64,000 nucleotides of DNA from an uncultured Bacteroidales bacterium (GTDB taxonomy: Bacteria > Bacteroidota > Bacteroidia > Bacteroidales > F082), in NCBI GenBank assembly GCA_900318265.1, contig ONKA01000013.1:1-64000 (forward strand), given 5' to 3'. The first letter of the stretch is position 1, and each line of letters starts with the position of its first letter. The notes under the pieces are model-generated. The model saw nothing but the letters and a program-made list of their open reading frames with translations, had not been told where the DNA came from and did not search any database. A program made the position numbers and the translations under genes. Below are positions 9,249 to 16,342 of the stretch, piece after piece.

Positions 9249-9467
9249 ATGGAATTTAAAATGAAAGATGTGCACATCGGCAACCTCATCCAAGAGGAAT
9301 TGACACGACAGGGCCGTACAGTCAATTGGTTCGCCAAAGGTATTTATTGTGAGAAGTCGAATGTTTATAAGATGTTCAAACGAAAGAGCATCGACATGGC
9401 CCAGCTGATGAAAATCTCGGAAGTGCTCAACCATAATTTCTTGAAAGACTGCTTTGAAGAGTCGTAA
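9249..9467 (+). CDS. Small XRE-like helix-turn-helix protein
   Basis: 72 residues from the ATG at 9249; an in-frame ATG at 9219 lies within the promoter and is unlikely. The protein reads as one compact helical HTH domain: 'IGNLIQEELTRQGRTVNWFAKGIYCEKSNVYKMFKRKSIDMAQLMKISEVLNHNF' follows the XRE pattern, with the recognition helix around 'CEKSNVYKMFKR'. Such stand-alone HTH proteins of about 70 residues are frequent in Bacteroidales and their role is generally uncharacterised. It is monocistronic, flanked by its own promoter and terminator, and lies just after the TPR-HTH regulator. Confidence 0.8.
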   Translation: MEFKMKDVHIGNLIQEELTRQGRTVNWFAKGIYCEKSNVYKMFKRKSIDMAQLMKISEVLNHNFLKDCFEES

Positions 9468-9503
9468 TGCATATTTGATTTGGTTAATAAATCATTTTTT
9501 TTG

Positions 9504-9535
9504 CCGCAGCTTCATTTGATGCTGCGGTTTTTTTT
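9504..9535 (+). terminator. Terminator after the small HTH gene
   Basis: Stem CCGCAGC/GCTGCGG with a 10-nt loop, followed by eight or more T. Confidence 0.85.
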
Positions 9536-9557
9536 ATGTATTTATATTTGTTTTCCG

Positions 9558-9566
9558 TATATTTGC
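9558..9566 (+). promoter_or_regulatory. -7 promoter element for the Nudix gene
   Basis: TATATTTGC lies 10 nt before the ATG at 9577 and 22 nt before the alternative ATG at 9589. Confidence 0.5.
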
Positions 9567-9576
9567 AGCATAAAAC

Positions 9577-10086
9577 ATGTCTTTCGTTATGGAGCTTTTG
9601 GATTTGTACGATAAAGACTTGAAGCCAACAGGACTTACCATCGAGCGAGGGCAGCGGGTGCCACCTGGACTGATGATTCCTATTGTGGCGGTGTATGTCT
9701 ACAACGACAAAGGGCAATACCTGATCCAAAAAGTGGCGCCGTCGAAGGGTAACTATTATGCCACTACGGCGGGTCACGTGCAGAGCGGTGAAAAGGATTT
9801 CGCTTTGTCGATGTTGCGTGAGTTGAGGGAGGAGATAGGCCTTTCTACCACCAAGAGTGAGTTGAAGTTGGTAAAAATCAGGCGTTATGACTATAAGTTC
9901 ACATTGCTTTACATGCTGAAAAGCAATGTTCCGGCTGAGATGTTGCGCCTGCAAAAAGAGGAAGTGGATTCGGTGTCGTGGATGAGTCACGATGATATAG
10001 AGTTGTTGTGCAAGATGGGGCTTTTCAACCTGAAACACTATCAATTGCTTCTCGATTGCGAAGAAAGGTTGCAAAATAGGCACTGA
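9577..10086 (+). CDS. Nudix hydrolase (IPP-isomerase-like subgroup)
   Basis: 169 residues. A Nudix box is present at about residues 66-89 (GHVQSGEKD...LRELREEIGL). It has eight rather than seven residues between the Glu and the RE pair, so it is one residue longer than the canonical GX5EX7REUXEEXGU. The catalytic helix residues RE..EE are kept. The opening 'ELLDLYDKDLKPTGLTIERG' resembles the start of isopentenyl-diphosphate isomerase-like Nudix proteins. The substrate cannot be read from sequence. A second ATG at 9589 (MELLDLYD) may be the real start, because the promoter leaves only about 5 nt of leader before 9577. It lies alone between the HTH protein and the acyl-CoA synthetase. Confidence 0.85.
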   Translation: MSFVMELLDLYDKDLKPTGLTIERGQRVPPGLMIPIVAVYVYNDKGQYLIQKVAPSKGNYYATTAGHVQSGEKDFALSMLRELREEIGLSTTKSELKLVKIRRYDYKFTLLYMLKSNVPAEMLRLQKEEVDSVSWMSHDDIELLCKMGLFNLKHYQLLLDCEERLQNRH

Positions 10087-10111
10087 TTTTTATTCGTTTG
10101 CCAAAATTGGC

Positions 10112-10120
10112 TATATTTGC
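10112..10120 (+). promoter_or_regulatory. -7 promoter element for the acyl-CoA synthetase gene
   Basis: TATATTTGC lies 37 nt before the start codon. No convincing -33 TTG is present. Confidence 0.5.
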
Positions 10121-10156
10121 GCCAAATATTTAGTTAGCAATTTATACCTTATTATT

Positions 10157-12217
10157 ATGATAGCAAAAGAACTTTTAAATCCGAAAAGCATCGTTGTATG
10201 CGGTGCATCGTCAGACATTCACAAACCTGGTGGAAAAGCTTTGAAAAACCTTTTGGAGAGTCCCTTCAGTGGTCCTGTTTATGCCGTGAACCCGAAAGAA
10301 ACCGAGGTGCAAGGCGTGAAATGCTATGCCAAGGTCGATGACCTGCCGCAGGTGGATTGCGCCATCATCTGCATCGCCGCCAAGTTCTGCGCACAGACCG
10401 TCGATGTGTTGGCCAAAGAAAAAGGCTGCAAAGGCTTCATCATCATCAGTGCTGGATTCTCGGAGGAGAATGCCGAAGGCGCTGCCATCGAGAAGCATAT
10501 CGTCGACACTATCAACAGCGTTGGCGGCAGCTTGATTGGCCCCAACTGCACTGGTTTCCTTAATGTGAACTATGCCGGATGCTTCGACACACCTATCCCG
10601 ACGCTCGACCCGAAAGGCGTTGATTTCATCACCGGTTCAGGTGCAACTGCCGTGTTCATCAAGGAATATGGCATGAGCAACGGTTTGAAATTCAATAGCG
10701 TTTGGGCAGTGGGTAACAGCGCCCAACTCGGCATCGAGGACGTGCTCGAACACTTGGACGAGACCTTTGACCCCGAGAAGAGCAGCCGCGTCATCATGCT
10801 TTATATGGAAAAGATTGGCGATCCGCAACGCCTGCTGAAACACTCACGCAGCCTTATCAACAAAGGATGTCATATCGCAGCCATCAAGTCGGGTGGCTCG
10901 GCTGCTGGTAGCCGTGCTGCCTCGTCACATACTGGCGCTTTAGCCACCAACGACGCCGTGGTCGACGCCTTGTTCTGTAAGGCAGGCATCGTGCGCTGCC
11001 AGAATCGTCAGGAGCTGACTACCGTGTGTGGTGTGTTTATGCACCCCGAAATCAAAGGCAAACGCTGCGCTGTCATCACCCATGCCGGTGGTCCTGCCGT
11101 GATGCTTACCGACGTGCTCTCAAACGGCGGCATGGAAGTGCCTTCGCTCAAGGAACATCCGGCTAGCCCTGCCTTGTTGGAGAAACTCTTCGCTGGCTCA
11201 AGCGTGGGCAACCCCATTGATTTCTTGGCCACTGGAACAGCTGAGCAGCTTGGATATATCATCGACACCGTCGAGAACGAATACACCGACATCGACTTCT
11301 CGGTGGTCATCTTCGGATCGCCTGGCTTGTTCAGCAACAAAGAGGTCTATGATCTGCTTGACCAGAAAATGAAGACCTGTAAGAAGCCTATCTTCCCTGT
11401 GCTGCCTTCCATCATCAACGTGAAGGATGAGATTGAGGACTTCATCGCCAAGGGCCGCATCAACTTCCCGGAAGAGTGTGTGCTCGGCAATGCCATTTGC
11501 AAGGTCTATAACACCCCGAAGCCACAGCCCGAGAACGTGGAGATGCCGAAGATCGACACGGCCCGCATCCGCAAGTGCATCGACAGCTGCGAGAACGGTT
11601 ACATCGGCCCGGATAAGATTTATGAACTGCTTGACGCAGCAGGCATCGCCCAAAAGCAGATCCGCGTCGTTGACAAGAAGCAGCAGGCTTTAGACTTTGC
11701 CAATGAGGTGGGTTATCCGCTCGTGATGAAGGTGGTCGGTCCTGTGCATAAGAGTGATGTCGGTGGCGTGACCTTAAACGTGCGCAACATCGAGACTGTC
11801 GACAAGGAGTTCGACCGCTTGATGGCGATCAAGGACACCTACGCAGTGGAAATGTACCCGATGCTCGACGGCACGGAGGTCTATATTGGTGCCATCCGCG
11901 ATGCCAAGTTCGGTCATCAGGTGTTCTTCGGCTTGGGTGGCATCTTCATCGAGGTGCTGAAAGATGTGCAGAGCTCGCTCGTGCCGATCAGCGCCGCCGA
12001 AGCGAAGGAAGCACTCACCAAACTCCGTGGATATAAGATCCTGCAGGGTGTGCGTGGTCAACAGCCCGTCAATGTGGATGTCTATGCCGAGCAGATTGCT
12101 AGGGTGGCCGCTTTGGTGATGGCAGCCCCTGAGATTGCCGAGATGGACCTTAACCCGCTGTTGGGCAACCCGAAGAATGTTGTCGCGGTGGATGCACGTA
12201 TTAGAATTGAGAAATAA
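10157..12217 (+). CDS. ADP-forming acetate/acyl-CoA synthetase (alpha-beta fusion)
   Basis: 686 residues, the usual length of single-chain ADP-forming enzymes. The N-terminal CoA-binding Rossmann domain (about 1-130, 'SIVVCGASSDIHKPGGKALKNLL') is followed by succinyl-CoA-ligase-like flavodoxin domains (about 145-440). These include 'GSRAASSHTGALATNDAV' at about 254-271, whose His is the phosphorylated residue in the family. The C-terminal ATP-grasp half (about 470-686) shows 'YPLVMKVVGPVHKSDVGGV' and 'EMDLNPLL'. Known members convert acyl-CoA + ADP + Pi to acid + CoA + ATP, giving substrate-level ATP at the end of sugar or amino-acid fermentation. Substrate range (acetate, isobutyrate, aryl acids) cannot be decided here. 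With Rnf downstream it fits anaerobic energy metabolism. Confidence 0.93.
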   Translation: MIAKELLNPKSIVVCGASSDIHKPGGKALKNLLESPFSGPVYAVNPKETEVQGVKCYAKVDDLPQVDCAIICIAAKFCAQTVDVLAKEKGCKGFIIISAGFSEENAEGAAIEKHIVDTINSVGGSLIGPNCTGFLNVNYAGCFDTPIPTLDPKGVDFITGSGATAVFIKEYGMSNGLKFNSVWAVGNSAQLGIEDVLEHLDETFDPEKSSRVIMLYMEKIGDPQRLLKHSRSLINKGCHIAAIKSGGSAAGSRAASSHTGALATNDAVVDALFCKAGIVRCQNRQELTTVCGVFMHPEIKGKRCAVITHAGGPAVMLTDVLSNGGMEVPSLKEHPASPALLEKLFAGSSVGNPIDFLATGTAEQLGYIIDTVENEYTDIDFSVVIFGSPGLFSNKEVYDLLDQKMKTCKKPIFPVLPSIINVKDEIEDFIAKGRINFPEECVLGNAICKVYNTPKPQPENVEMPKIDTARIRKCIDSCENGYIGPDKIYELLDAAGIAQKQIRVVDKKQQALDFANEVGYPLVMKVVGPVHKSDVGGVTLNVRNIETVDKEFDRLMAIKDTYAVEMYPMLDGTEVYIGAIRDAKFGHQVFFGLGGIFIEVLKDVQSSLVPISAAEAKEALTKLRGYKILQGVRGQQPVNVDVYAEQIARVAALVMAAPEIAEMDLNPLLGNPKNVVAVDARIRIEK

Positions 12218-12224
12218 TTGACAC

Positions 12225-12299
12225 GAGACTGCGAGACTGCGGGACTGCGAGACGAGAAGGGTTAACCCGAAGTCCCGAAGTCTCGCTGTCCCGAAGTCA
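12225..12299. repeat. Two opposed arrays of 8-nt repeats around a GGGTTAACCC palindrome
   Basis: Left side: GAGACTGC, GAGACTGC, GGGACTGC, GAGAC. Right side: CGAAGTCC, CGAAGTCT, CGCTGTCC, CGAAGTCA. The palindrome GGGTTAACCC lies between them at 12259-12268. The arms are partly complementary (GGGACT/AGTCCC). It fills the gap between the acyl-CoA synthetase and the next gene. Confidence 0.75.
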
Positions 12300-12310
12300 T
12301 AATAAAGACT

Positions 12311-12607
12311 ATGATTACCGAAAAAGCCATCTATTACCTAGTCTATGCCGTCTTGATCGTCATCACCTTCGTGATCGACATGATGCTGTTGAAGAAGACT
12401 GACAAGATCAGCCGTACCATAGGCTATATCCTGAGCATCATCGTCGATTTGGCCATGTTCGGTTTTGGCATTTGGCTGTATAAGGTCAAGGGCGAGGACC
12501 AGACGGGCTTCGTGCTGGGCAGCATCCTTTGCGGTGTGTGCTTGCTGTGCCTGTTGGGCCGTTATTGGCAGAACAAAGAGGCCGACAAAAGAGACAAGAG
12601 GTCATGA
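12311..12607 (+). CDS. Small membrane protein, three predicted TM segments
   Basis: 98 residues. Hydrophobic segments at about 7-27, 36-57 and 66-84 are separated by short charged loops, and the tail is basic/charged (RYWQNKEADKRDKRS). I do not recognise a family. Its stop codon overlaps the next start (ATGA, 4 nt), indicating translational coupling with the downstream membrane protein. A joint function at the membrane is likely but unknown. Confidence 0.7.
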   Translation: MITEKAIYYLVYAVLIVITFVIDMMLLKKTDKISRTIGYILSIIVDLAMFGFGIWLYKVKGEDQTGFVLGSILCGVCLLCLLGRYWQNKEADKRDKRS

Positions 12608-13293
12608 AAAAAGCGGATGTCATTACATTGATTATCGTTGCCGCCGTGGTGTGCGGCTTCGCCTTCATCCCGGGAGCATGGGAATGGTTCAACACGACCA
12701 CCAAAAACCATGGCTTGTTGATGAGTTTCTTCAAGTTTGCCATCCTTGGCACCTTTGGTGAGATGCTGGCCTTGCGTATCCGCGAAGGCATGTACATGAA
12801 AAAAGGCTTCGGCCTCTTGCCCAAGATGCTGGTTTGGGGTGTGTTGGGTGTGGTCATTGCCTCAGCCATGACCATCTTCAAGACGGGTACGGTGGCTTTG
12901 CTTGATGGTGGCTTCCATCTCAACGGAAAAGCAGCAGAATGGTTTGCAGGCGACCTCAGCTGGGGCAAGGCTTTTGTGGCCTTGTGCGTCAGCGTATTGA
13001 TGAACACCCTATTTGCCCCGGTCTTTATGACCTTCCATAAGATTACAGATATCCATATTGCTGAGACGGGTGGCTCGTTAGGTGGTTTCTTTGGTAACAA
13101 ATTGAAAATCAGAGAGACGCTTTCAAAGAAAATCAACTGGGACATCCAATATGGTTTTGTCTTTGCCAAGACCATCCCGTTGTTCTGGTATCCGGCCCAT
13201 ACCATCACCTTCCTGTTGCCGCCTACGCTTCAGGTGCTGTTTGCAGCCTTGCTGGGTGTGGCTTTGGGCGTGATTCTGAGCATTAAAAAGTAG
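12604..13293 (+). CDS. Multi-pass membrane protein of unknown function
   Basis: 229 residues from the ATG at 12604, which overlaps the preceding stop; an earlier in-frame TTG at 12529 lies inside the upstream gene and was rejected. Hydrophobic stretches lie near residues 7-25, 38-55, 73-92, 115-140 and 195-228. The C-terminal 'TIPLFWYPAHTITFLLPPTLQVLFAALLGVALGVIL' has a faint resemblance to the end of Mpv17/PMP22-like proteins, too weak for naming. Conserved-looking charged residues between helices (EMLALRIREGMYMKKGFG) may be functional. The CotH-like gene follows after 5 nt, so it may share this transcript. Confidence 0.65.
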   Translation: MKKADVITLIIVAAVVCGFAFIPGAWEWFNTTTKNHGLLMSFFKFAILGTFGEMLALRIREGMYMKKGFGLLPKMLVWGVLGVVIASAMTIFKTGTVALLDGGFHLNGKAAEWFAGDLSWGKAFVALCVSVLMNTLFAPVFMTFHKITDIHIAETGGSLGGFFGNKLKIRETLSKKINWDIQYGFVFAKTIPLFWYPAHTITFLLPPTLQVLFAALLGVALGVILSIKK

Positions 13294-13298
13294 GGGAG

Positions 13299-15155
13299 AT
13301 GTCGTGGAAGAGAGGGATATGGCTTCTGTTCGTGCTATCGGCTCTTCGTGTTGAGCTTTTTGCCCAGACCGAGGTCTTCTTCTCGCAGCCAGGCGGATTC
13401 TACAATGAGTCGTTTGCGCTCTTTTTGAGCTGCAACGATTGGGAACGTCAAATTCGCTATACTACCAATGGCGATACGCCCACTGCGAATTCCAACCTCT
13501 ACGAAGCACCCTTGTTCCTCGACGAGCATCTTTATTCCACTTCCGACATTTATACGCTTCCTATAGCGCCGGTTTTCGAGCCCTACGAGCCGGATTCCGT
13601 TCGACATGCCATCGTTATCCGCGCAGCGGCCTTCGACGATGAAGGTCATCGCATTACCGAGGTGGTGACCCATACCTATTTCATTCATGGTTTGGGCTGT
13701 GATCATCACGGTTTGGCGGCGGTGTCAGTTTGCTGCGATTCGCTCTCTTTATTCGACTATGACACGGGTATTTTTGTGCCTGGGGCATTATTCGACCCTG
13801 ACTATCCTGACTGGACGGGTAACTATTACGAACATGGCATCGAATGGGAACGTTTGGCCAACGTGGAGTTTTATCTGCCCCATGGGGAGAGCGTCAACCA
13901 GCAATGTGGCCTGCGGACACACGGCAACCGTGCGAGGAAGGCCTACGCCAAAGGAATGAAGCTCTATGCGCGCGAGGAATACGGTAAGAAACGTTTTAAA
14001 GGACGCTTCTTTGAGACAACCCAAATCAAGAGCTTCAAACATCTTGTGCTCAAACCTTTCTCAACCCTTTGGCCTGGTACTGGGGTACAGGATTATGTTG
14101 CCAACCGTATGGCGCTGGAATTGGGATTGGAAGCGGCCAACTCAAGGCCGGTGGTGGTATATCTCAACGGAGAATACTGGGGAATTTATTTCCTTCAAGA
14201 GAAGCTCGACGACCACTATCTCGAGGATCATTTCGCCATTGAGCCTGAGAAGTGCAATATCCTTTGTGGCAACGGCTTTGAAGGCCAAAAATGGGTCCTT
14301 GAAGAGGAGTCGGGCGACTGCTCACAGTTTTTGCAGTTGCTGGATTGGCTTGAGGATGCCGACCTTTCCGACAGCCTCAACTATGCCCATGTCAGCTCTA
14401 TTATCGACATCGACAACTTCATCGATTACCAAATCCTTGAGACCTTTATCGCCAATGCCGACTGGCCGGCGAACAATATGCGATGTTGGCAAGCTGGTGA
14501 CAACAAGTGGCACTTCATTTTTTTTGATGGCGATGATGCTTTGTTGAAAGAGGACTACGATGTTTTTGGCAATGCTTGTTATGGCCCGAACGACAGATGG
14601 CATACGGGCGGCAAGTCAACGCTGCTTTTCAGACGTCTATTGGAGAACAACGGTTTTAAATTAAAGTTCCGCGAGCGGATTTATGATTTGTGCGCCAGCA
14701 ATTTGCTGTTTGAAACCGTCTCGCCTTATCTCGAAAACATTGTATCTACTTTGGAACCTGAGATACCCAATCAGGTGCATCGTTTTGGTAATCCATTGAC
14801 ATACGACTATTGGAATTGGGGCGTTTCACTCGTCAGAGATTTCCTTCAAGACAGGGTAGAGGACTATCTTAACGTGTATGAGGCTTACGAGCCATGCAAA
14901 ATTCACGATTACCAGTCGAATACGGATGACTTTGTCATCTATCCCAATCCGTCGGAAGATGTCGTGTACATCAAAATGTTGGATGGACGCTCGCGTGAGA
15001 CGAAATTCATGCTCTGCGATGTCATGGGTCGCGTGATCTTGGGTGGAAAGAGCTATCTGTCTGCTTGCCAAGAAATTGTGTTGGGGTCGGAGTTGAGGTC
15101 TGGGGTGTATGTTGTCAAGATTGGCCCGCATGTGCATCGGTTTGTCAAATATTAG
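13299..15155 (+). CDS. Secreted CotH-kinase-like protein with sorting domain
   Basis: 618 residues with a signal peptide (about 1-22). Residues 30-72 resemble a chitobiase/hexosaminidase C-terminal-type domain ('GFYNESFALFLSC ... IRYTTNGDTPTANSNLYEAPL'). Residues 165-490 match the CotH family: 'LRTHGNRARKAYAKGMKLYAR', 'VVVYLNGEYWGIYFLQEKLD' and 'WHFIFFDGDDALL'. CotH proteins in Bacillus spore coats are atypical protein kinases; activity here is unproven. Residues 545-618 form a type A sorting domain ('VIYPNPSEDVVYIKML', 'VMGRVILGG', 'GVYVVKIG'), so export by the type IX pathway is expected. It starts 5 nt after the membrane-protein gene. Confidence 0.88.
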   Translation: MSWKRGIWLLFVLSALRVELFAQTEVFFSQPGGFYNESFALFLSCNDWERQIRYTTNGDTPTANSNLYEAPLFLDEHLYSTSDIYTLPIAPVFEPYEPDSVRHAIVIRAAAFDDEGHRITEVVTHTYFIHGLGCDHHGLAAVSVCCDSLSLFDYDTGIFVPGALFDPDYPDWTGNYYEHGIEWERLANVEFYLPHGESVNQQCGLRTHGNRARKAYAKGMKLYAREEYGKKRFKGRFFETTQIKSFKHLVLKPFSTLWPGTGVQDYVANRMALELGLEAANSRPVVVYLNGEYWGIYFLQEKLDDHYLEDHFAIEPEKCNILCGNGFEGQKWVLEEESGDCSQFLQLLDWLEDADLSDSLNYAHVSSIIDIDNFIDYQILETFIANADWPANNMRCWQAGDNKWHFIFFDGDDALLKEDYDVFGNACYGPNDRWHTGGKSTLLFRRLLENNGFKLKFRERIYDLCASNLLFETVSPYLENIVSTLEPEIPNQVHRFGNPLTYDYWNWGVSLVRDFLQDRVEDYLNVYEAYEPCKIHDYQSNTDDFVIYPNPSEDVVYIKMLDGRSRETKFMLCDVMGRVILGGKSYLSACQEIVLGSELRSGVYVVKIGPHVHRFVKY

Positions 15156-15176
15156 AAAAGTTTTTTTGATAATCGT

Positions 15177-15206
15177 TTGCATTTCAAGTATTTTGTATAA
15201 ATTTGC
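15177..15206 (+). promoter_or_regulatory. Promoter of the first lipoprotein-like gene
   Basis: TTG at 15177-15179, 18-nt spacer, then TAAATTTGC at 15198-15206. Confidence 0.55.
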
Positions 15207-15229
15207 AACGATAATATAAAATGCGCATT

Positions 15230-15430
15230 ATGAAATCCTACAAATTGTTCAGATGGCTTTTGAGAGCTTCGGCCTTGACGACTGTGATGTTCGTCATGCA
15301 AGCCTGCTATGGCGCTCCCTATCGTGATCAGGACATGCCCGATCCGATGGAAATGAGTGATGAGGCTATGGCTCCCGAGACTCCGGTCGAAACTCCGGTG
15401 GCTGATACTTTAGTTCAGGCTGAGATATAA
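15230..15430 (+). CDS. Short lipoprotein-like peptide, rSAM-associated family, copy 1
   Basis: 66 residues from the ATG at 15230; a start at 15221 would add three residues and leave a leader of only about 9 nt. The leader 'YKLFRWLLRASALTTVMFVM' runs into QACYGAPY and is nearly identical in protein to the leader of copy 2. The mature part is a short Pro/Glu/Met-rich tail of about 39 residues without the beta-sandwich domain of copies 2 and 3. The Cys is preceded by Met-Gln-Ala, a poor lipobox, so lipidation is uncertain. The arrangement with a radical SAM/SPASM gene resembles, from memory, the NCBIfam pair lipo_with_rSAM/rSAM_w_lipo (TIGR04134/TIGR04133), whose function is unknown. Confidence 0.75.
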   Translation: MKSYKLFRWLLRASALTTVMFVMQACYGAPYRDQDMPDPMEMSDEAMAPETPVETPVADTLVQAEI

Positions 15431-15461
15431 AGATATCCTGAAAAGATCCCTCGTTGGTCCA

Positions 15462-15530
15462 GAAATAGTTTGTAATCGGTTTTAATAAACGTCTGATAAT
15501 CAGCGATGGTTTTCTGAAATAGTTTGTAAT
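15462..15530 (+). repeat. Two identical 15-nt direct repeats upstream of copy 2
   Basis: GAAATAGTTTGTAAT occurs at 15462-15476 and 15516-15530, start-to-start distance 54 nt. The second copy lies 15 nt before the -33 element of the next promoter. This could be a regulator binding site or a remnant of duplication. Confidence 0.7.
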
Positions 15531-15544
15531 GCAGTAAAAATGTG

Positions 15545-15574
15545 TTGTTTTTATTGCATTTCTGTATACTTTTG
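15545..15574 (+). promoter_or_regulatory. Promoter of the second lipoprotein-like gene
   Basis: TTG at 15545-15547, 19-nt spacer, TACTTTTG at 15567-15574: a close match to the Bacteroidetes consensus. It probably drives copies 2 and 3 and the radical SAM gene. Confidence 0.65.
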
Positions 15575-15595
15575 TAGCAACTAAACTATGACGTT

Positions 15596-15982
15596 ATGAA
15601 AATCTACAAATGGTTAAGGGGGCTAATGAAAGCCTCGGCACTCACTACGGTGATGTTCATCATGCAGGCCTGCTATGGCGTGCCCAGCACAGATCGATGT
15701 GAATTCGTTTTGAGCGGGTATGTGACCGACAAGGTGACGGGGCAACCGCTTGAAGGCATTAAGTTGAGTTCTCGAAATCTTGACACAAACTATGATTATA
15801 TCACTGCTGAGACGGATAGCAATGGGTATTTTGAGATACTTCAGTGGGGTAACTGCCGTTACGGGGCAAGCTTTATCCTCAAGGTCAATGATGCTGATGG
15901 AAATTTCATGCCTTTGGACACGACGGTGTTTTCTGATTCCGATCTCAGTGCCTTGGACATCAAACTAGAAAGCAACCAGTAA
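15596..15982 (+). CDS. Lipoprotein-like protein, rSAM-associated family, copy 2
   Basis: 128 residues. The leader (about 1-23, 'YKWLRGLMKASALTTVMFIM') and the QACYGVP motif match copy 1. Residues 33-128 form one carboxypeptidase-regulatory-like beta-sandwich ('FVLSGYVTDKVTGQPLEGIKLSS', 'ETDSNGYFEIL'). Such domains are usually extracytoplasmic structural modules. The leader DNA differs from copy 1 mainly at synonymous sites, so the motif appears to be kept by selection on the protein. Copy 3 follows after 12 nt. Role unknown; it may be a substrate or partner of the radical SAM enzyme. Confidence 0.8.
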   Translation: MKIYKWLRGLMKASALTTVMFIMQACYGVPSTDRCEFVLSGYVTDKVTGQPLEGIKLSSRNLDTNYDYITAETDSNGYFEILQWGNCRYGASFILKVNDADGNFMPLDTTVFSDSDLSALDIKLESNQ

Positions 15983-15994
15983 AATCTTACTACA

Positions 15995-16342
15995 ATGAAA
16001 AAACACTCTTTATACAGATGGTTCCGCCGAGTGGCAATGCTTTCGGGCATTCCGGCCTTGACGATGTTTTTCACTACTTGCTGCAAGTATGGAATGCCAA
16101 ACGATTGGATCTATGGTGTGGTTATTGACGAAGAAACAAATGGCGTGATTCCAGAAGTTGTTATTGAGTCAGAGGGAGATTTCTTGACTGTAACGGACGA
16201 GTTTGGGGAGTTTCGTTTGGTTACTGAAAATTGCATAGACTTGAAGTTCAGCAAAGATGGCTACCAAGTAAAGGATACAATGATTTGTACACCTCAACAT
16301 GTATCGGTTACGATTAAGTTGCAAAAGCAATCCGCCGAATGA
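15995..16342 (+). CDS. Lipoprotein-like protein, rSAM-associated family, copy 3
   Basis: 115 residues. The N-terminus ('LYRWFRRVAMLSGIPALTMF') is a diverged version of the copy 1/2 leader and ends in FTTCCKYGMPND, keeping Cys-(x)-Tyr-Gly-x-Pro. Residues 38-112 are a carboxypeptidase-regulatory-like beta-sandwich ('IYGVVIDEETNGVIPEVVIES', 'VTDEFGEFRLV', 'FSKDGYQVKD'). The stop overlaps the radical SAM start by 4 nt (ATGA), the strongest coupling in this locus. Together with copy 2 and the enzyme it forms one transcript. Confidence 0.8.
   Translation: MKKHSLYRWFRRVAMLSGIPALTMFFTTCCKYGMPNDWIYGVVIDEETNGVIPEVVIESEGDFLTVTDEFGEFRLVTENCIDLKFSKDGYQVKDTMICTPQHVSVTIKLQKQSAE

Noticed and set aside
12529..12603. 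Longer start for the second small membrane protein
   Set aside because: It begins with TTG inside the previous reading frame and adds a hydrophilic, Arg-rich segment; the ATGA overlap at 12604 is the better start.
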